DNA of 64,000 nt from Betaproteobacteria bacterium (GTDB lineage: Bacteria; Pseudomonadota; Gammaproteobacteria; Burkholderiales; Usitatibacteraceae). The notes under the pieces are model-generated. The model ran no database searches, was not told the DNA's origin, and saw only the letters and a list, made by a program, of their open reading frames with translations. This document shows positions 8,719 to 17,038 of this stretch, one piece after another. The DNA lies in assembly GCA_025362135.1 (NCBI GenBank), contig JANYHZ010000020.1, forward strand, positions 38,013-102,012. The letters are read 5' to 3'. Numbering within the stretch: position 1 is the stretch's first letter; every line of letters starts with the position of its first letter. Both the position numbers and the translations under genes were made by a program.

Positions 8719-9084
8719 ATGCTCAATGAAATCCAGGACGTTACCCAATATGAAACCGGCAAACATCGCCGCTGGTTTCACGATGACAATTTCGACCTCT
8801 ATACGTGGGAAACGCCCGACGGCGCGTTGCAGGGCTTTCAGCTTTGTTACGCCAAACTCGGCAAGGAGCGCGCGCTGCGCTGGTCACCCGAGGTCGGCTA
8901 TTCGCATGAAGGCGTTGATGCACCGGAAGACAAGCCCGGCCGCAGCATGAGTGCGCTGTTTGTGGCCGATGGCGTGTTTGACGCCAACAATGTTGAAACT
9001 ATTTTTGAAAACGCTGCGCTGGAAATGCCGGACAAGTTCCGCCGTTTTGTTCTGGACCGTATTCGCGCATACAGCCAGTTGTAG
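8719..9084 (+). CDS. conserved hypothetical protein
   Basis: 121 residues, acidic, no signal peptide or membrane segment. Visible blocks are HRRWFHDDNFDLYTWETPDG, LQGFQLCYAKLGKERALRWS and SALFVADGVFDANNVETIFE. I have the impression that proteins of this shape (DLYxW...GFQLCYxK...LVADGVFD) recur in betaproteobacteria, but no function is known to me. It follows ptsI by 86 bp on the same strand and may be a separate unit. No obvious ribosome-binding site precedes the ATG. Confidence 0.75.
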   Translation: MLNEIQDVTQYETGKHRRWFHDDNFDLYTWETPDGALQGFQLCYAKLGKERALRWSPEVGYSHEGVDAPEDKPGRSMSALFVADGVFDANNVETIFENAALEMPDKFRRFVLDRIRAYSQL

Positions 9085-9125
9085 GGGCGCAGCGCACTGC
9101 TATTGCTGTCAACGGTAACGTATCC

Positions 9126-9662
9126 ATGCTTCGACTTCTCGTCTCATTGTCAGCCGCCCTGCTGCTTGCCGGATGTACCTCGGTTCCATTCCTCTCCGGC
9201 GAAATTCGCATGACGGCCGACGAGCTCACGCAGCGGATGGCGCGCCGTTTCCCCCTTGAGAAAAGTGTCGCGGGTTTGCTCGATGTGACGCTGGTGCGGG
9301 CACGGGTGGAATTGAACGCAGACGAACAGCGCATCGCCACCAGCGTGGATGTCATTGTCAAGCTGGCGCTGACGGGTCGCACCGTCACCGGGACATTGAA
9401 AGTTTCCGGGCGACCGGAATACAGTGCCGCATCCCGTTCGCTGTTTCTGCGCGATGCACGCGTCGAACAAATCCGCATGGATAACACGCCCGATGCGCTA
9501 TCGGCCGGGCTGGCGAAAGCGGCATCAAGCTTCGCCCGGGATGCATTCGAAGACAAGCCTCTATACACCTTCAGTGCAGAATATTTGACCAGATACGGCG
9601 TGCGCGTTGAACCCGAACGAATCGAGGTCAGGGCGGATGCGCTGGTACTGAAGGTGAAGTGA
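9126..9662 (+). CDS. DUF1439-type lipoprotein
   Basis: 178 residues. The signal peptide ends in a lipobox (LLLAGC), so Cys16 should be lipidated. The mature part looks like the DUF1439 family: MTADELTQRMARRFPLEKSV near the start, then long alternating strands (VELNADEQRIATSVDVIVKL), and a YLTRYGVRVEPERIEVRADA end. This lipid-binding-like fold is found on periplasmic or outer-membrane lipoproteins of unknown role. It starts 41 bp after the upstream hypothetical gene. Confidence 0.8.
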   Translation: MLRLLVSLSAALLLAGCTSVPFLSGEIRMTADELTQRMARRFPLEKSVAGLLDVTLVRARVELNADEQRIATSVDVIVKLALTGRTVTGTLKVSGRPEYSAASRSLFLRDARVEQIRMDNTPDALSAGLAKAASSFARDAFEDKPLYTFSAEYLTRYGVRVEPERIEVRADALVLKVK

Positions 9663-9729
9663 CGGCAGATCGTTTCGCGCCACCTCCAACGGTAACGCGG
9701 AGTGCGCCGAACTTGAAACGCAATGTTGG

Positions 9730-11403
9730 CTACGCTTTGCGTAACGCAAACCTCACCTCCCCCGCGACATTGGCGGCCAGCGAAAGCGTGTACCCAGCCT
9801 GCTCTGCCTGTTTGAACGCCTGATACAGCCCGATGCCCAGCCCTCCCCCGCGCGAGTTTGCGACAGGCGCGCGAAATAGACTTTCCACCGCTGCGCCGGG
9901 AATGGCGCTTCCGGTGTCGATGACGGCCAACGTCGCTGCCCCGTCGCTCGATAGCTCCACCGACACGCGGATATCCGGCTCGCGCTGCTGCTTCTTGCGC
10001 GCATTTTCGAGACAGTTCTCAAGCACCGTATCGAACAGATTGACGGGTACTGCACCCGCCATGCTGCCACGCGCCGTGAATGACACCCCGCTTCCGGCGT
10101 GGCGCGCCAATGCATCGCGCCACCAATCTTCGGCGGACAGCACGATGCCGCCGCTGCCAAGCGCAGGGTTCTGCAACTTGTCGAGGGTGGTTTGCAAGCG
10201 CTTGGTGAGTTGCGGTAACTGCCGATCCAGCATCGCCTCGTAAGGCGTGGGGGTGCGGCGCTCGGTTTGTATTCCCACGCTTTTTGAGGTCAACGCATAG
10301 AGCGATTGCAACAAATTCTTTACGTCGTGGGTGAGCTTGGCGCCAGTTTCATGCACGGCTTGCATGTACGCGTTTTGCTTGAGCACCTGTTCGCGACGCT
10401 TGCCTTCATAGAATTCACCCACCACTTGTGCCAGCAAGCGCAGATGCAGGAATAACGCCGGCGAAAGCTGGCTCTCGGTGTGAAACGTCACGTTAAGCGC
10501 GTGATAGCGGAACTGCGACGCGTGGCGGGTTTGGCTGCCGAATTCTCCGCTGCCGTCGGGGGCGCTCCATTTGCACCCCAGAATCCACGGCATCGTGGCG
10601 ACTTCTGCCATCGCGGTCTCGAGGAATCGCGCGGAGCTCATATCGGCTTCGGAGAGTGCGGCGATGCGGCGCATCCACAATTCAAACGGCATGCCGACGC
10701 TCATCAGATAGCGGGAGAAATACGTTCGTAACCCGCCATAACCCGCACGTGGTGCCCACAGCGCCGCGAGGATCAGCAAGGCGCCTGAAAACGACAACAC
10801 CGTTAACAGCACTGCGCTGAAATACGAGTTATCCGTGACACGCATCGCAGCGATGCTGCCAAGCACGAGCACGACAACGAGCTGAAAAATAAACAGGCTG
10901 TAGAAAAAATCAAAAACCTGTGCGCTTGTTTCGTCCTCGGCGCGGTAGGGCAAAACCGCCATCGTCAATAACACGATCGGCAGCGAAATTTTTACCAGCG
11001 TGGACACGCCATCCGGCAATGTTTTGATATCGAGCAGCAGCACCGGCGTCGCCCACAGCAATAAAACGGTGAACAGATAAAACACGGCCACGAGATAAAA
11101 GCGACCGCGCCGCGCCGCCTGCAGTGTGAATACCTTGCCGCCCATGATGCCGATCAGGATTGTCACCCAGGTCATCACCATCCATCCGGACAAGCTGTAA
11201 ATGACGGCACCGGTAATGGCGAAGAACAAAAGCGTCGTCAATACGTTGAGCTCGCGCTCCGTGCGGATGAAGGGTTGCCAAAGTAAAAACAAGCCGAAAT
11301 GTACAGTGAGCCAAATCCGCTGGAAGTCACCGCCCTGCGGTGAAACCAGACCCGCGTGCAGCGAGAGCAGCATCGCGAGAATTACCCAGCGCCGCCAGCG
11401 CAT
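9730..11403 (-). CDS. orphan membrane sensor histidine kinase
   Basis: 557 residues from ATG 11403 (MRWRRWVILAMLLSLHAG). About seven membrane helices occupy residues 5-230, then a GAF-like linker, then a kinase core. The H-box is ETGAKLTHDVKNLLQSLYAL, the N-box TVLENCLENARKK, the G1 box VIDTGSAIPG and the G2 box GGGLGIGLYQAFKQ. The frame stays open to 11697, but residues encoded above 11403 come from a palindromic element and look non-coding; a GTG at 11451 is an alternative start. No response regulator is adjacent, so the partner is unknown. Confidence 0.8.
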   Translation of the reverse strand: MRWRRWVILAMLLSLHAGLVSPQGGDFQRIWLTVHFGLFLLWQPFIRTERELNVLTTLLFFAITGAVIYSLSGWMVMTWVTILIGIMGGKVFTLQAARRGRFYLVAVFYLFTVLLLWATPVLLLDIKTLPDGVSTLVKISLPIVLLTMAVLPYRAEDETSAQVFDFFYSLFIFQLVVVLVLGSIAAMRVTDNSYFSAVLLTVLSFSGALLILAALWAPRAGYGGLRTYFSRYLMSVGMPFELWMRRIAALSEADMSSARFLETAMAEVATMPWILGCKWSAPDGSGEFGSQTRHASQFRYHALNVTFHTESQLSPALFLHLRLLAQVVGEFYEGKRREQVLKQNAYMQAVHETGAKLTHDVKNLLQSLYALTSKSVGIQTERRTPTPYEAMLDRQLPQLTKRLQTTLDKLQNPALGSGGIVLSAEDWWRDALARHAGSGVSFTARGSMAGAVPVNLFDTVLENCLENARKKQQREPDIRVSVELSSDGAATLAVIDTGSAIPGAAVESLFRAPVANSRGGGLGIGLYQAFKQAEQAGYTLSLAANVAGEVRFALRKA

Positions 11404-11894
11404 CAGCGATGTCGTCAACGTTGCAGTTTTGGGTTGAAAAACGCTGGTCACAATGTGTACGAAGTGAGTGGTATCGGCAAGCACAAGCGTAGCCTGAATC
11501 GAAGCGTCGCGCCAACGCGCCCCGCCAACGGTGCGAGATGCAAAGTGATGTGCACACCATACAACCACTGTCATTTCGACCGCAGGGAGAAATCTGCTGT
11601 GCTCCTTCCGCGGATGCAAAGCAGATTTCTCCGTCTGTTCAAAATGACAATTTAGCACCCATGCCAACGCCGACAGGAGCGGAATCTGGGAAGCCATGCG
11701 CCACGTCTGGAAACCCCCATGAACCGTCGAGAATCTGGACAGGTGTCGGCTTCCTGAGCAGAAACGCCCGTCGTAAATCCAGTCACCCGCAAAGAAAACT
11801 ATTTATTTATCACAAAATCAATATGTTACGTTTTTGGCACGCCGATTGCTGATATGTGCTCAGGCAAATGCCAATCTTCCACCAGGAGACCACC
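11404..11894. other. gene-free stretch upstream of the histidine kinase
   Basis: About 490 bp between the kinase start and the 34-residue peptide gene. It holds the 81-bp inverted repeat at 11569-11649 and an A/T-rich segment (about 11790-11845) that may carry the plus-strand promoter for the peptide and pilin genes. I see no gene or RNA here. Confidence 0.5.
11569..11649. repeat. 81-bp imperfect palindrome
   Basis: Outer arms TGTCATTT (11569-11576) and AAATGACA (11642-11649) pair, and inner arms GGAGAAATCTGCT (11586-11598) and AGCAGATTTCTCC (11620-11632) pair perfectly. The sequence TGTCATTTCGACCGCAGGGA resembles widespread intergenic palindromes whose chance translation reads CHFDRREKS. 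It lies in the unsupported upstream extension of the histidine kinase frame. Confidence 0.75.
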
Positions 11895-11999
11895 ATGAAA
11901 ACCAGATTGCAACAACTGAACATGCATGACTTCACCGTCTTGTTTCTGGCATTCGGGCTGCTGGTCGGCCTGGCAATCAAATTATCGTTTTCAATTTAG
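11895..11999 (+). CDS. 34-residue single-span membrane peptide
   Basis: A short frame of 34 codons beginning MKTRLQQLNMHDFTVLFLAF and ending GLLVGLAIKLSFSI. A strong ribosome-binding site (CCAGGAGACC) lies 6-10 bp before the ATG. The pattern is a polar, basic N-terminus and one hydrophobic helix, as in small inner-membrane regulatory peptides. It precedes the pilin-like gene by 53 bp on the same strand and could be co-transcribed. No homologue is recognised. Confidence 0.6.
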   Translation: MKTRLQQLNMHDFTVLFLAFGLLVGLAIKLSFSI

Positions 12000-12052
12000 T
12001 CGCAAGCGCATTCTCAATCGTTACCAAAAAATCGGAGCACAAACTGAAAAAC

Positions 12053-12727
12053 ATGAAAAGCATCAAAAGCCAGCAATCCGGCTTCACGCTTGTCGAGATC
12101 GCCATCGTACTGGTGATTATCGGCCTGCTGCTCGGTGGTATTTTGAAGGGGCAGGAATTGATTAATAGTGCGAAAACGAAGAGCTTTGCACAAGACTTCC
12201 GTACTATTCAAACATCGTTGTACGGTTATCAGGACAGGTTCAAAGCGCTGCCTGGTGACCATGCTGGTGTTGCGACTGCAATGGCTGGCCCACCCCCGGC
12301 TGATGTCGCCGGCGGTGCGGGCACGACACTGGGCAACGGTCAAATTAACGGCGCGTGGAACTCCGCCAACGCTACCGACGAGTCTTGTTTGGTTTGGCAA
12401 CATCTGCGTAAAGCCGGTTTTTCTGCAGGCCCCACCAGCGAGGGTGCAGTCGACTGTACGACTGGCGCGGCCTACGTACCGATCAACGCAGACGGTGGCC
12501 GCATTGGATTGAGCAGCATTATGAATATTACTGGCATGACGGGCTCATTCAATATTTGCTCGGCTGGTATTCTTGGAAAATTCGCGAAGCAGTTGGATAC
12601 GCAGTTGGATGACGGCACGACCAATACCGGTTCGGTACGTGTTGCACTGACATCCGCGCCGACGGTGGCGGTAGCAAATGCTGGTATCTTGGACGGCGAT
12701 TCGACTGTCGTGTGCTTATCGTTCTGA
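12053..12727 (+). CDS. type IV pilin-like / prepilin protein
   Basis: 224 residues. A short leader (MKSIKSQQSG) is followed by the class III signal FTLVEIAIVLVIIGLLLGG. Prepilin peptidase would cut after Gly10, and Glu at +5 of the mature protein is present. The C-terminal domain is Gly/Ala/Asn/Thr-rich with four Cys, including DESCLVWQHLRKAGF and VDCTTGA near the middle and VVCLSF at the extreme end, consistent with disulfide loops. It may be a major or minor pilin or a type II secretion pseudopilin; pilT and pilU lie 7 kb away. A terminator follows 28 bp after the stop. Confidence 0.85.
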   Translation: MKSIKSQQSGFTLVEIAIVLVIIGLLLGGILKGQELINSAKTKSFAQDFRTIQTSLYGYQDRFKALPGDHAGVATAMAGPPPADVAGGAGTTLGNGQINGAWNSANATDESCLVWQHLRKAGFSAGPTSEGAVDCTTGAAYVPINADGGRIGLSSIMNITGMTGSFNICSAGILGKFAKQLDTQLDDGTTNTGSVRVALTSAPTVAVANAGILDGDSTVVCLSF

Positions 12728-12755
12728 TCGGTAACACGCCACCGCTAAAACAAAG

Positions 12756-12776
12756 AGCCCGCTTCGGCGGGCTTTT
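12756..12776 (+). terminator. Rho-independent terminator after pilin-like gene
   Basis: Stem AGCCCGC / GCGGGCT with TTCG loop, followed by TTTT. It is positioned to end the plus-strand pilin transcript. Confidence 0.9.
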
Positions 12777-12828
12777 TACTGTTCGCCACGAACGCCGCCG
12801 AGTTGAATAATTCCATAAGGGAATCACA

Positions 12829-12892
12829 AACCCCAGCATCCGCGCTGTTCACCGGCACAAAATGCTCCGTGATCCGCACCAATGCTTGTGTT
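12829..12892 (-). repeat. 64-bp palindromic element, copy 2 (inverted, decayed arm)
   Basis: The right arm CCGCACCAATGCTTGTGTT (12874-12892) is identical to copy 1. The loop matches copy 1 in reverse orientation (AAAATGCTCCGTGATCCGCA against AAAATGCCCTGCGATCCGCA). The left arm 12829-12847 keeps 13 of 19 consensus bases without a gap. It lies between the convergent pilin-like and CPA2 antiporter genes. Confidence 0.75.
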
Positions 12893-12899
12893 TCACTTT

Positions 12900-14876
12900 T
12901 TATCCCTGCAACAATCGCATTTCCGCCCTCGCGAGCGCTTCTGGTGTGCCTGCCAACACCAGCACGTCACCAGACTGGAGCCGCATGCCCGGAAGCAGCT
13001 TCGTTTCGCGTACGCCTTTGCGACGCAGCGCGCTAAGCTGTATTCCCATCTCTTCCAACCGAAGCGTCTCCAACGTCTTTCCGACCGCCGCCGCACCTTC
13101 GTCGATCAGAATCGATTGCATGCGTGGCTGGTGCCCATCGAACTCAGCATCGGCAACGTCGGTGACACCGGGAAAAAACCCGCGCATGAGTTCGTATCGC
13201 TCACCGCGCACCTGCCGCAATCGGGCGAGCACTTTATTGAGCGGCAAGCCGAGTAGCAGCATCGTTTGCGTGGCCAGCATGAGCGAGCCTTCGACAACCT
13301 CAGCCACAATTTCGGCGGCCCCCGCGCCCTTCAATTTTTCAACATCGGTATCGTCAAACGTTCGCACAATGACGGGTACCTCGGGCCGCAGTGCGCGGAC
13401 GTGGGAAAGTATTTTCATCGCGGCGTGCGTGTCTGCGAAACTCACCACGACCGCAGCGGCGCGCGCCAGACCCGCCGCAGTCAACACCTCCTTTTTCGTG
13501 CCATCGCCGAACATGACCGAATCACCACCGGCTGCGGCCTGCTTGACGCGCGAAGGATCGGTGTCGAGCGCAATGAGCGGTATTTTCTCGTGCTCCAGAA
13601 AGCGCGCCAGACTCTGGCCCGAGCGCCCGTAACCGCAAATAATGACGTGCCCGCGTTTGGCCATGGACTGTATGGCCAACTGCTGCAGTTCCACCGCGCG
13701 CATTTCCCATTCGCCTGCCACCAGATACATGACGATTTTTTCGCTCTTGGCGAGAATGAACGGGGAAAGCAGCATCGAGATCAACATGGCGGCCAGTACC
13801 ACTTGCAAGGTGGCGGCAGGCACCGCGTTGATCTGCCCCGCGAGCGAGAGCAGCACGAAGCCGAATTCGCCGGCAGGTGCCAGCGCCAGCGCACAGCGCA
13901 GTGCTACCCCTTTGTCATTCTTGAAGAGTAGCGCCAACGCGATGACGATCAAAAATTTCGCCGTCAGCAACGCCGCGAGGACCAGCAACACGATCACCCA
14001 CCGATCCATCACCGCGTGCAAATCGAGCAACATGCCGATAGTGACGAAGAACAATCCGAGCAATACATCCCGAAACGGCCTGATGTCGTCTTCGACCTGA
14101 TAGCGATATTCGGTTTCGGAGATCAGCATCCCGCCCAGAAACGCGCCAAGCGCCAGCGATAGCCCCGCGACCTCGGTCACCCACGCCAATCCCAATGTCA
14201 CCAGCAATACCGTGAGCACAAAAAGCTCCGAGGACTTTTGTCGCGCGACCACACCAAACAATGCCCGTGTGACACGCTGGCCCACGGTGAGAATCAGGAA
14301 CAGCACGACGGCCGCCTTGGCCAGCGCCCAACCGACTTCGATCGCCAGTGCGCCACCGGAGAGGGCCAATGCCGGCACCAACACCAGCAACGGCACCACC
14401 GCTAAATCCTGAAACAACAAGACGCCGACGATCTGTTTGCCGTGTGCCGAATGAAGTTGCGCCTGATCCGATAACACCTTGATGCTGATCGCCGTGGATG
14501 ACATGGCAAGGATACCGCCAAGGATAAGGCCCACCTGCCAGCTGAGCCCCGCGAGCAAGGTGATCAGAATGACCACCACAATCGTTACCCCAACCTGCAA
14601 TCCACCGAAGCCAACGACCGTGCGTCGCATCGCTGTCAATTGCGGCAACGAGAACTCAAGCCCGATTGAGAACATCAGGAACACAACACCAAACTCGGCG
14701 AGGTACCGCGTTTGCGGTGTGTCGGGCACGATTCCCAACGCGTGCGGCCCGATCAACGCGCCGACCACCAGATAGCCCAGAATCGCGGGCATATTGACGC
14801 GCCGGAACACCACAACCGTGACGACGGCGGTGGCCAGAAGAATCAACACAATCGGCAGGGTGGAGTGCGTGGTCAC
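12900..14876 (-). CDS. CPA2-family cation/proton antiporter (KefB/YbaL type)
   Basis: 658 residues from a proposed GTG start at 14876. Residues about 10-380 form a Na/H-exchanger membrane domain (GLEFSLPQLTAMRRTVVGFG, LFQDLAVVPLLVLVPA). A TrkA-N/RCK nucleotide-binding domain follows (GHVIICGYGRSGQSLARFLE), then a TrkA-C domain ending LVLAGTPEALARAEMRLLQG. It should exchange K+ or Na+ for H+ at the inner membrane. The frame is open far upstream, but that part overlaps kdsD antisense and looks non-coding; no ATG or clear ribosome-binding site was found near the start. KefB, KefC and YbaL share this architecture, so I give no symbol. Confidence 0.88.
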   Translation of the reverse strand: MTTHSTLPIVLILLATAVVTVVVFRRVNMPAILGYLVVGALIGPHALGIVPDTPQTRYLAEFGVVFLMFSIGLEFSLPQLTAMRRTVVGFGGLQVGVTIVVVILITLLAGLSWQVGLILGGILAMSSTAISIKVLSDQAQLHSAHGKQIVGVLLFQDLAVVPLLVLVPALALSGGALAIEVGWALAKAAVVLFLILTVGQRVTRALFGVVARQKSSELFVLTVLLVTLGLAWVTEVAGLSLALGAFLGGMLISETEYRYQVEDDIRPFRDVLLGLFFVTIGMLLDLHAVMDRWVIVLLVLAALLTAKFLIVIALALLFKNDKGVALRCALALAPAGEFGFVLLSLAGQINAVPAATLQVVLAAMLISMLLSPFILAKSEKIVMYLVAGEWEMRAVELQQLAIQSMAKRGHVIICGYGRSGQSLARFLEHEKIPLIALDTDPSRVKQAAAGGDSVMFGDGTKKEVLTAAGLARAAAVVVSFADTHAAMKILSHVRALRPEVPVIVRTFDDTDVEKLKGAGAAEIVAEVVEGSLMLATQTMLLLGLPLNKVLARLRQVRGERYELMRGFFPGVTDVADAEFDGHQPRMQSILIDEGAAAVGKTLETLRLEEMGIQLSALRRKGVRETKLLPGMRLQSGDVLVLAGTPEALARAEMRLLQG

Positions 14877-14952
14877 TGGGGTAAATGCAATTGGCGGTTG
14901 CGCGAAAGGAACATCAATCGGGGCGGCAAGTGGACACGGAGATTCTCCATGA

Positions 14953-15030
14953 TCCCCCTCCCGCGAAGGGGAGAGGGTGCCACGTCTTCCGTCTCCCCTC
15001 GTGGGCGAGGGATCGAGGGAGAGGAGGGCA
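14953..15030. repeat. GC-rich CCCTCTCCC-type palindromic repeat
   Basis: Alternating C-rich and G-rich blocks (CCCCCTCCCGCGAAGGGGAG, GTCTCCCCTCGTGGGCGAGG, GAGGGAGAGGAGGG) can fold into several hairpins. The vocabulary is the same as that of the palindrome inside polA at 44386-44444. It fills most of the gap between the divergent antiporter and kdsD genes. Confidence 0.6.
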
Positions 15031-15069
15031 TCCAACGTTCTGCCTAATGAGTAACGGTACAATAGTCTC

Positions 15070-16086
15070 ATGGAAAGTTTATTACATCCCCGCTCTATCG
15101 CCGACACAAAACGCACGCTAAAGCTGGCAAGGGAGACGCTCGATATTGAAGCCGACGCCGTACGTGCGTTGGCGTTGCGACTCGGCGACGCATTCATCGC
15201 GGCACACAAACTTTTGTTCGAGGTGTCTGAGAAAAAAGGCCGGGTCGTGGTCACCGGCATGGGCAAGAGCGGCCACATCGGCGGGAAGATCGCGTCCACG
15301 CTCGCCTCGACCGGTACACCGGCATTTTTCATGCATCCGGGTGAAGCGAGCCACGGCGACCTGGGGATGATTACGAAAGATGATGTGGTGATCGCGATCT
15401 CCAATTCCGGTGAGACCGACGAAATATTGAAAATCCTGCCGCAGCTAAAACGTCGCGGTACACCGGTTATCGCAATAACCGGGCGGCCCAATTCCACGCT
15501 CGCAACCGCTGCGGCTGTGCATCTGGATGCAGCCGTTGAAAAAGAAGCTTGCCCGCTCAATCTTGCACCCACCGCGAGCACCACGGCCACACTGGCGCTC
15601 GGTGATGCGCTTGCCGTCACGTTGCTCGATGCGCGAGGCTTCGGCGAAGAGGATTACGCGATGCACCACCCAGGTGGTGCGCTCGGGCGGCGCCTGCTCA
15701 TGCATGTCAGCGATGTGATGGTGACGGGCGAGCGCGTTCCCGCCGTGACGGTGGACGCCTTGCTGCCGGCCGCCATCATGGAAATGACCAAGAAGGGTCT
15801 CGGGATGACGGCCGTGCTCGATGCAAACGGGGTGCTGGCGGGGGTATTCAGTGACGGTGACCTGCGTCGCACGCTTGAAACGCACGACAACATCAAATCG
15901 ATCCGGATCGCGGACATCATGACGCGCACGCCCAAGACCATCGGCGCGCAGCGTTTGGCAGTCGAGGCCGCCGAGCTGATTCAGCGTCACAAGATTGGCT
16001 CCAGCGGTTTGCTGGTCGTCGATGAGCAGAACAAATTGCTGGGCGCGGTGCATGTTCTGGACTTGATGCGCGCCGGGGTTCTGTAG
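15070..16086 (+). CDS. kdsD: KdsD, arabinose-5-phosphate isomerase
   Basis: 338 residues. It converts ribulose-5-phosphate to arabinose-5-phosphate, the first step of Kdo synthesis for LPS. The SIS domain (about residues 40-180) contains VVVTGMGKSGHIGGKIASTL and AISNSGETDEIL. The signature YAMHHPGGALGRRLL follows, then two CBS domains (VSDVM and IADIMTRTPK to the end). A TACAAT hexamer at 15058-15063 ends only 6 bp before the ATG and no Shine-Dalgarno is visible, so a leaderless transcript is possible. kdsC overlaps its stop. Confidence 0.94.
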   Translation: MESLLHPRSIADTKRTLKLARETLDIEADAVRALALRLGDAFIAAHKLLFEVSEKKGRVVVTGMGKSGHIGGKIASTLASTGTPAFFMHPGEASHGDLGMITKDDVVIAISNSGETDEILKILPQLKRRGTPVIAITGRPNSTLATAAAVHLDAAVEKEACPLNLAPTASTTATLALGDALAVTLLDARGFGEEDYAMHHPGGALGRRLLMHVSDVMVTGERVPAVTVDALLPAAIMEMTKKGLGMTAVLDANGVLAGVFSDGDLRRTLETHDNIKSIRIADIMTRTPKTIGAQRLAVEAAELIQRHKIGSSGLLVVDEQNKLLGAVHVLDLMRAGVL

Positions 16087-16619
16087 TGGCCCTGAACGAG
16101 ACACTGGTCGAACGCATTCGCAGTGTCAAGCTGGCTATTTTCGATGTTGATGGCGTGCTGACGGATGGATCCTTGCATTACGGCCCCGGCGGCGAGGAAT
16201 TGAAGGTGTTCAACACGCTCGATGGACATGGATTGAAAATGTTGCAGGCATCGGGTGTAGAGCTGGCGATCATTTCAGGTCGCGCGTCGAAGGCGCTGGA
16301 GCGTCGCGCAAAGGATTTGGGAATCGCGCAGCTCTTCATGGGCGTAGAAAACAAGCTGGACACGTTTGAATCGTTATTGAAAAGCCTTTCGCTATCCCAC
16401 GCGCAGAGCGCCGGACTGGGCGACGACGTGATCGATCTGCCGTTTCTGATGCGTTGCGGGTTCGCGGCTGTGGTCCCCGCTGCCCCAAGCTATGTGAAGC
16501 CGCACGTTCATTACGTGACGAGTGCGCAAGGCGGCCACGGCGCGGCGCGCGAATTTTGCGATTTGATCATGCAGGCCCAGGGAACCTGGGATGCGGTGAT
16601 GAAAAAATACTTGAGCTGA
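16086..16619 (+). CDS. kdsC: KdsC, Kdo-8-phosphate phosphatase
   Basis: 177 residues, HAD superfamily without a cap. The nucleophile and acid are in LAIFDVDGVLTDGSLHYGPG. Motif II is ELAIISGRAS, and motif III/IV is SAGLGDDVIDLPFL. It removes phosphate from Kdo-8-P and acts two steps after KdsD. The GTG start at 16086 overlaps the last base of the kdsD TAG stop (TAGTG), a coupled arrangement. It ends 2 bp before hemJ. Confidence 0.94.
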   Translation: MALNETLVERIRSVKLAIFDVDGVLTDGSLHYGPGGEELKVFNTLDGHGLKMLQASGVELAIISGRASKALERRAKDLGIAQLFMGVENKLDTFESLLKSLSLSHAQSAGLGDDVIDLPFLMRCGFAAVVPAAPSYVKPHVHYVTSAQGGHGAAREFCDLIMQAQGTWDAVMKKYLS

Positions 16620-16621
16620 CC

Positions 16622-17038
16622 ATGCTTTGGATTAAATCGTTTCACATTATCTTTATGGTGGCCTGGTTTGCCGGGCTGTTTTACCTGCCGCGTCTGTTCG
16701 TTTATCACGCGCAGGCGGAGGACAAAACTTCCATTGAGCGCTTCAAAATCATGGAGCGAAAGTTATACATCGGCATCATGACGCCGTGCATGGTCCTGAC
16801 GCTTGGCCTGGGGATGTGGTTATGGCTGGGCTACGGCTTTCGGGGCGGCTGGTTACACGCCAAACTCGCACTCGTGCTGGTGCTTGTCGCGCATCATTTT
16901 TATCTCGGCAAACTGATTCGCGATTTCAAAGACGACCGGAATGAACACGGGCATGTTTTTTATCGCTGGTTAAACGAAATACCGGTGCTGCCAGCGCTCA
17001 TTGGCATCGTGATTCTCGTTGTGGTGAAGCCATTCTGA
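16622..17038 (+). CDS. hemJ: HemJ-type protoporphyrinogen IX oxidase
   Basis: 138 residues with four membrane helices. The first carries LWIKSFHIIFMVAWFAGLFY and the motif LPRLFVYHA. A conserved Lys occurs in WLHAKLALVLVL. These match HemJ (UPF0093), the penultimate enzyme of haem synthesis in bacteria lacking HemG or HemY. The ATG at 16622 is 2 bp after kdsC; the frame is open to 16454, but that part is inside kdsC and non-coding. The stop overlaps the rlmL start. Confidence 0.88.
   Translation: MLWIKSFHIIFMVAWFAGLFYLPRLFVYHAQAEDKTSIERFKIMERKLYIGIMTPCMVLTLGLGMWLWLGYGFRGGWLHAKLALVLVLVAHHFYLGKLIRDFKDDRNEHGHVFYRWLNEIPVLPALIGIVILVVVKPF

Noticed and set aside
14877-15620. Long N-terminal extension of the CPA2 antiporter frame
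   Set aside because: It runs antisense through kdsD and through a GC-rich repeat; the antiporter fold begins only near 14870.
16454-16621. 57-codon upstream extension of hemJ
   Set aside because: It lies inside kdsC in another frame; the HemJ family starts at MLWIKS.
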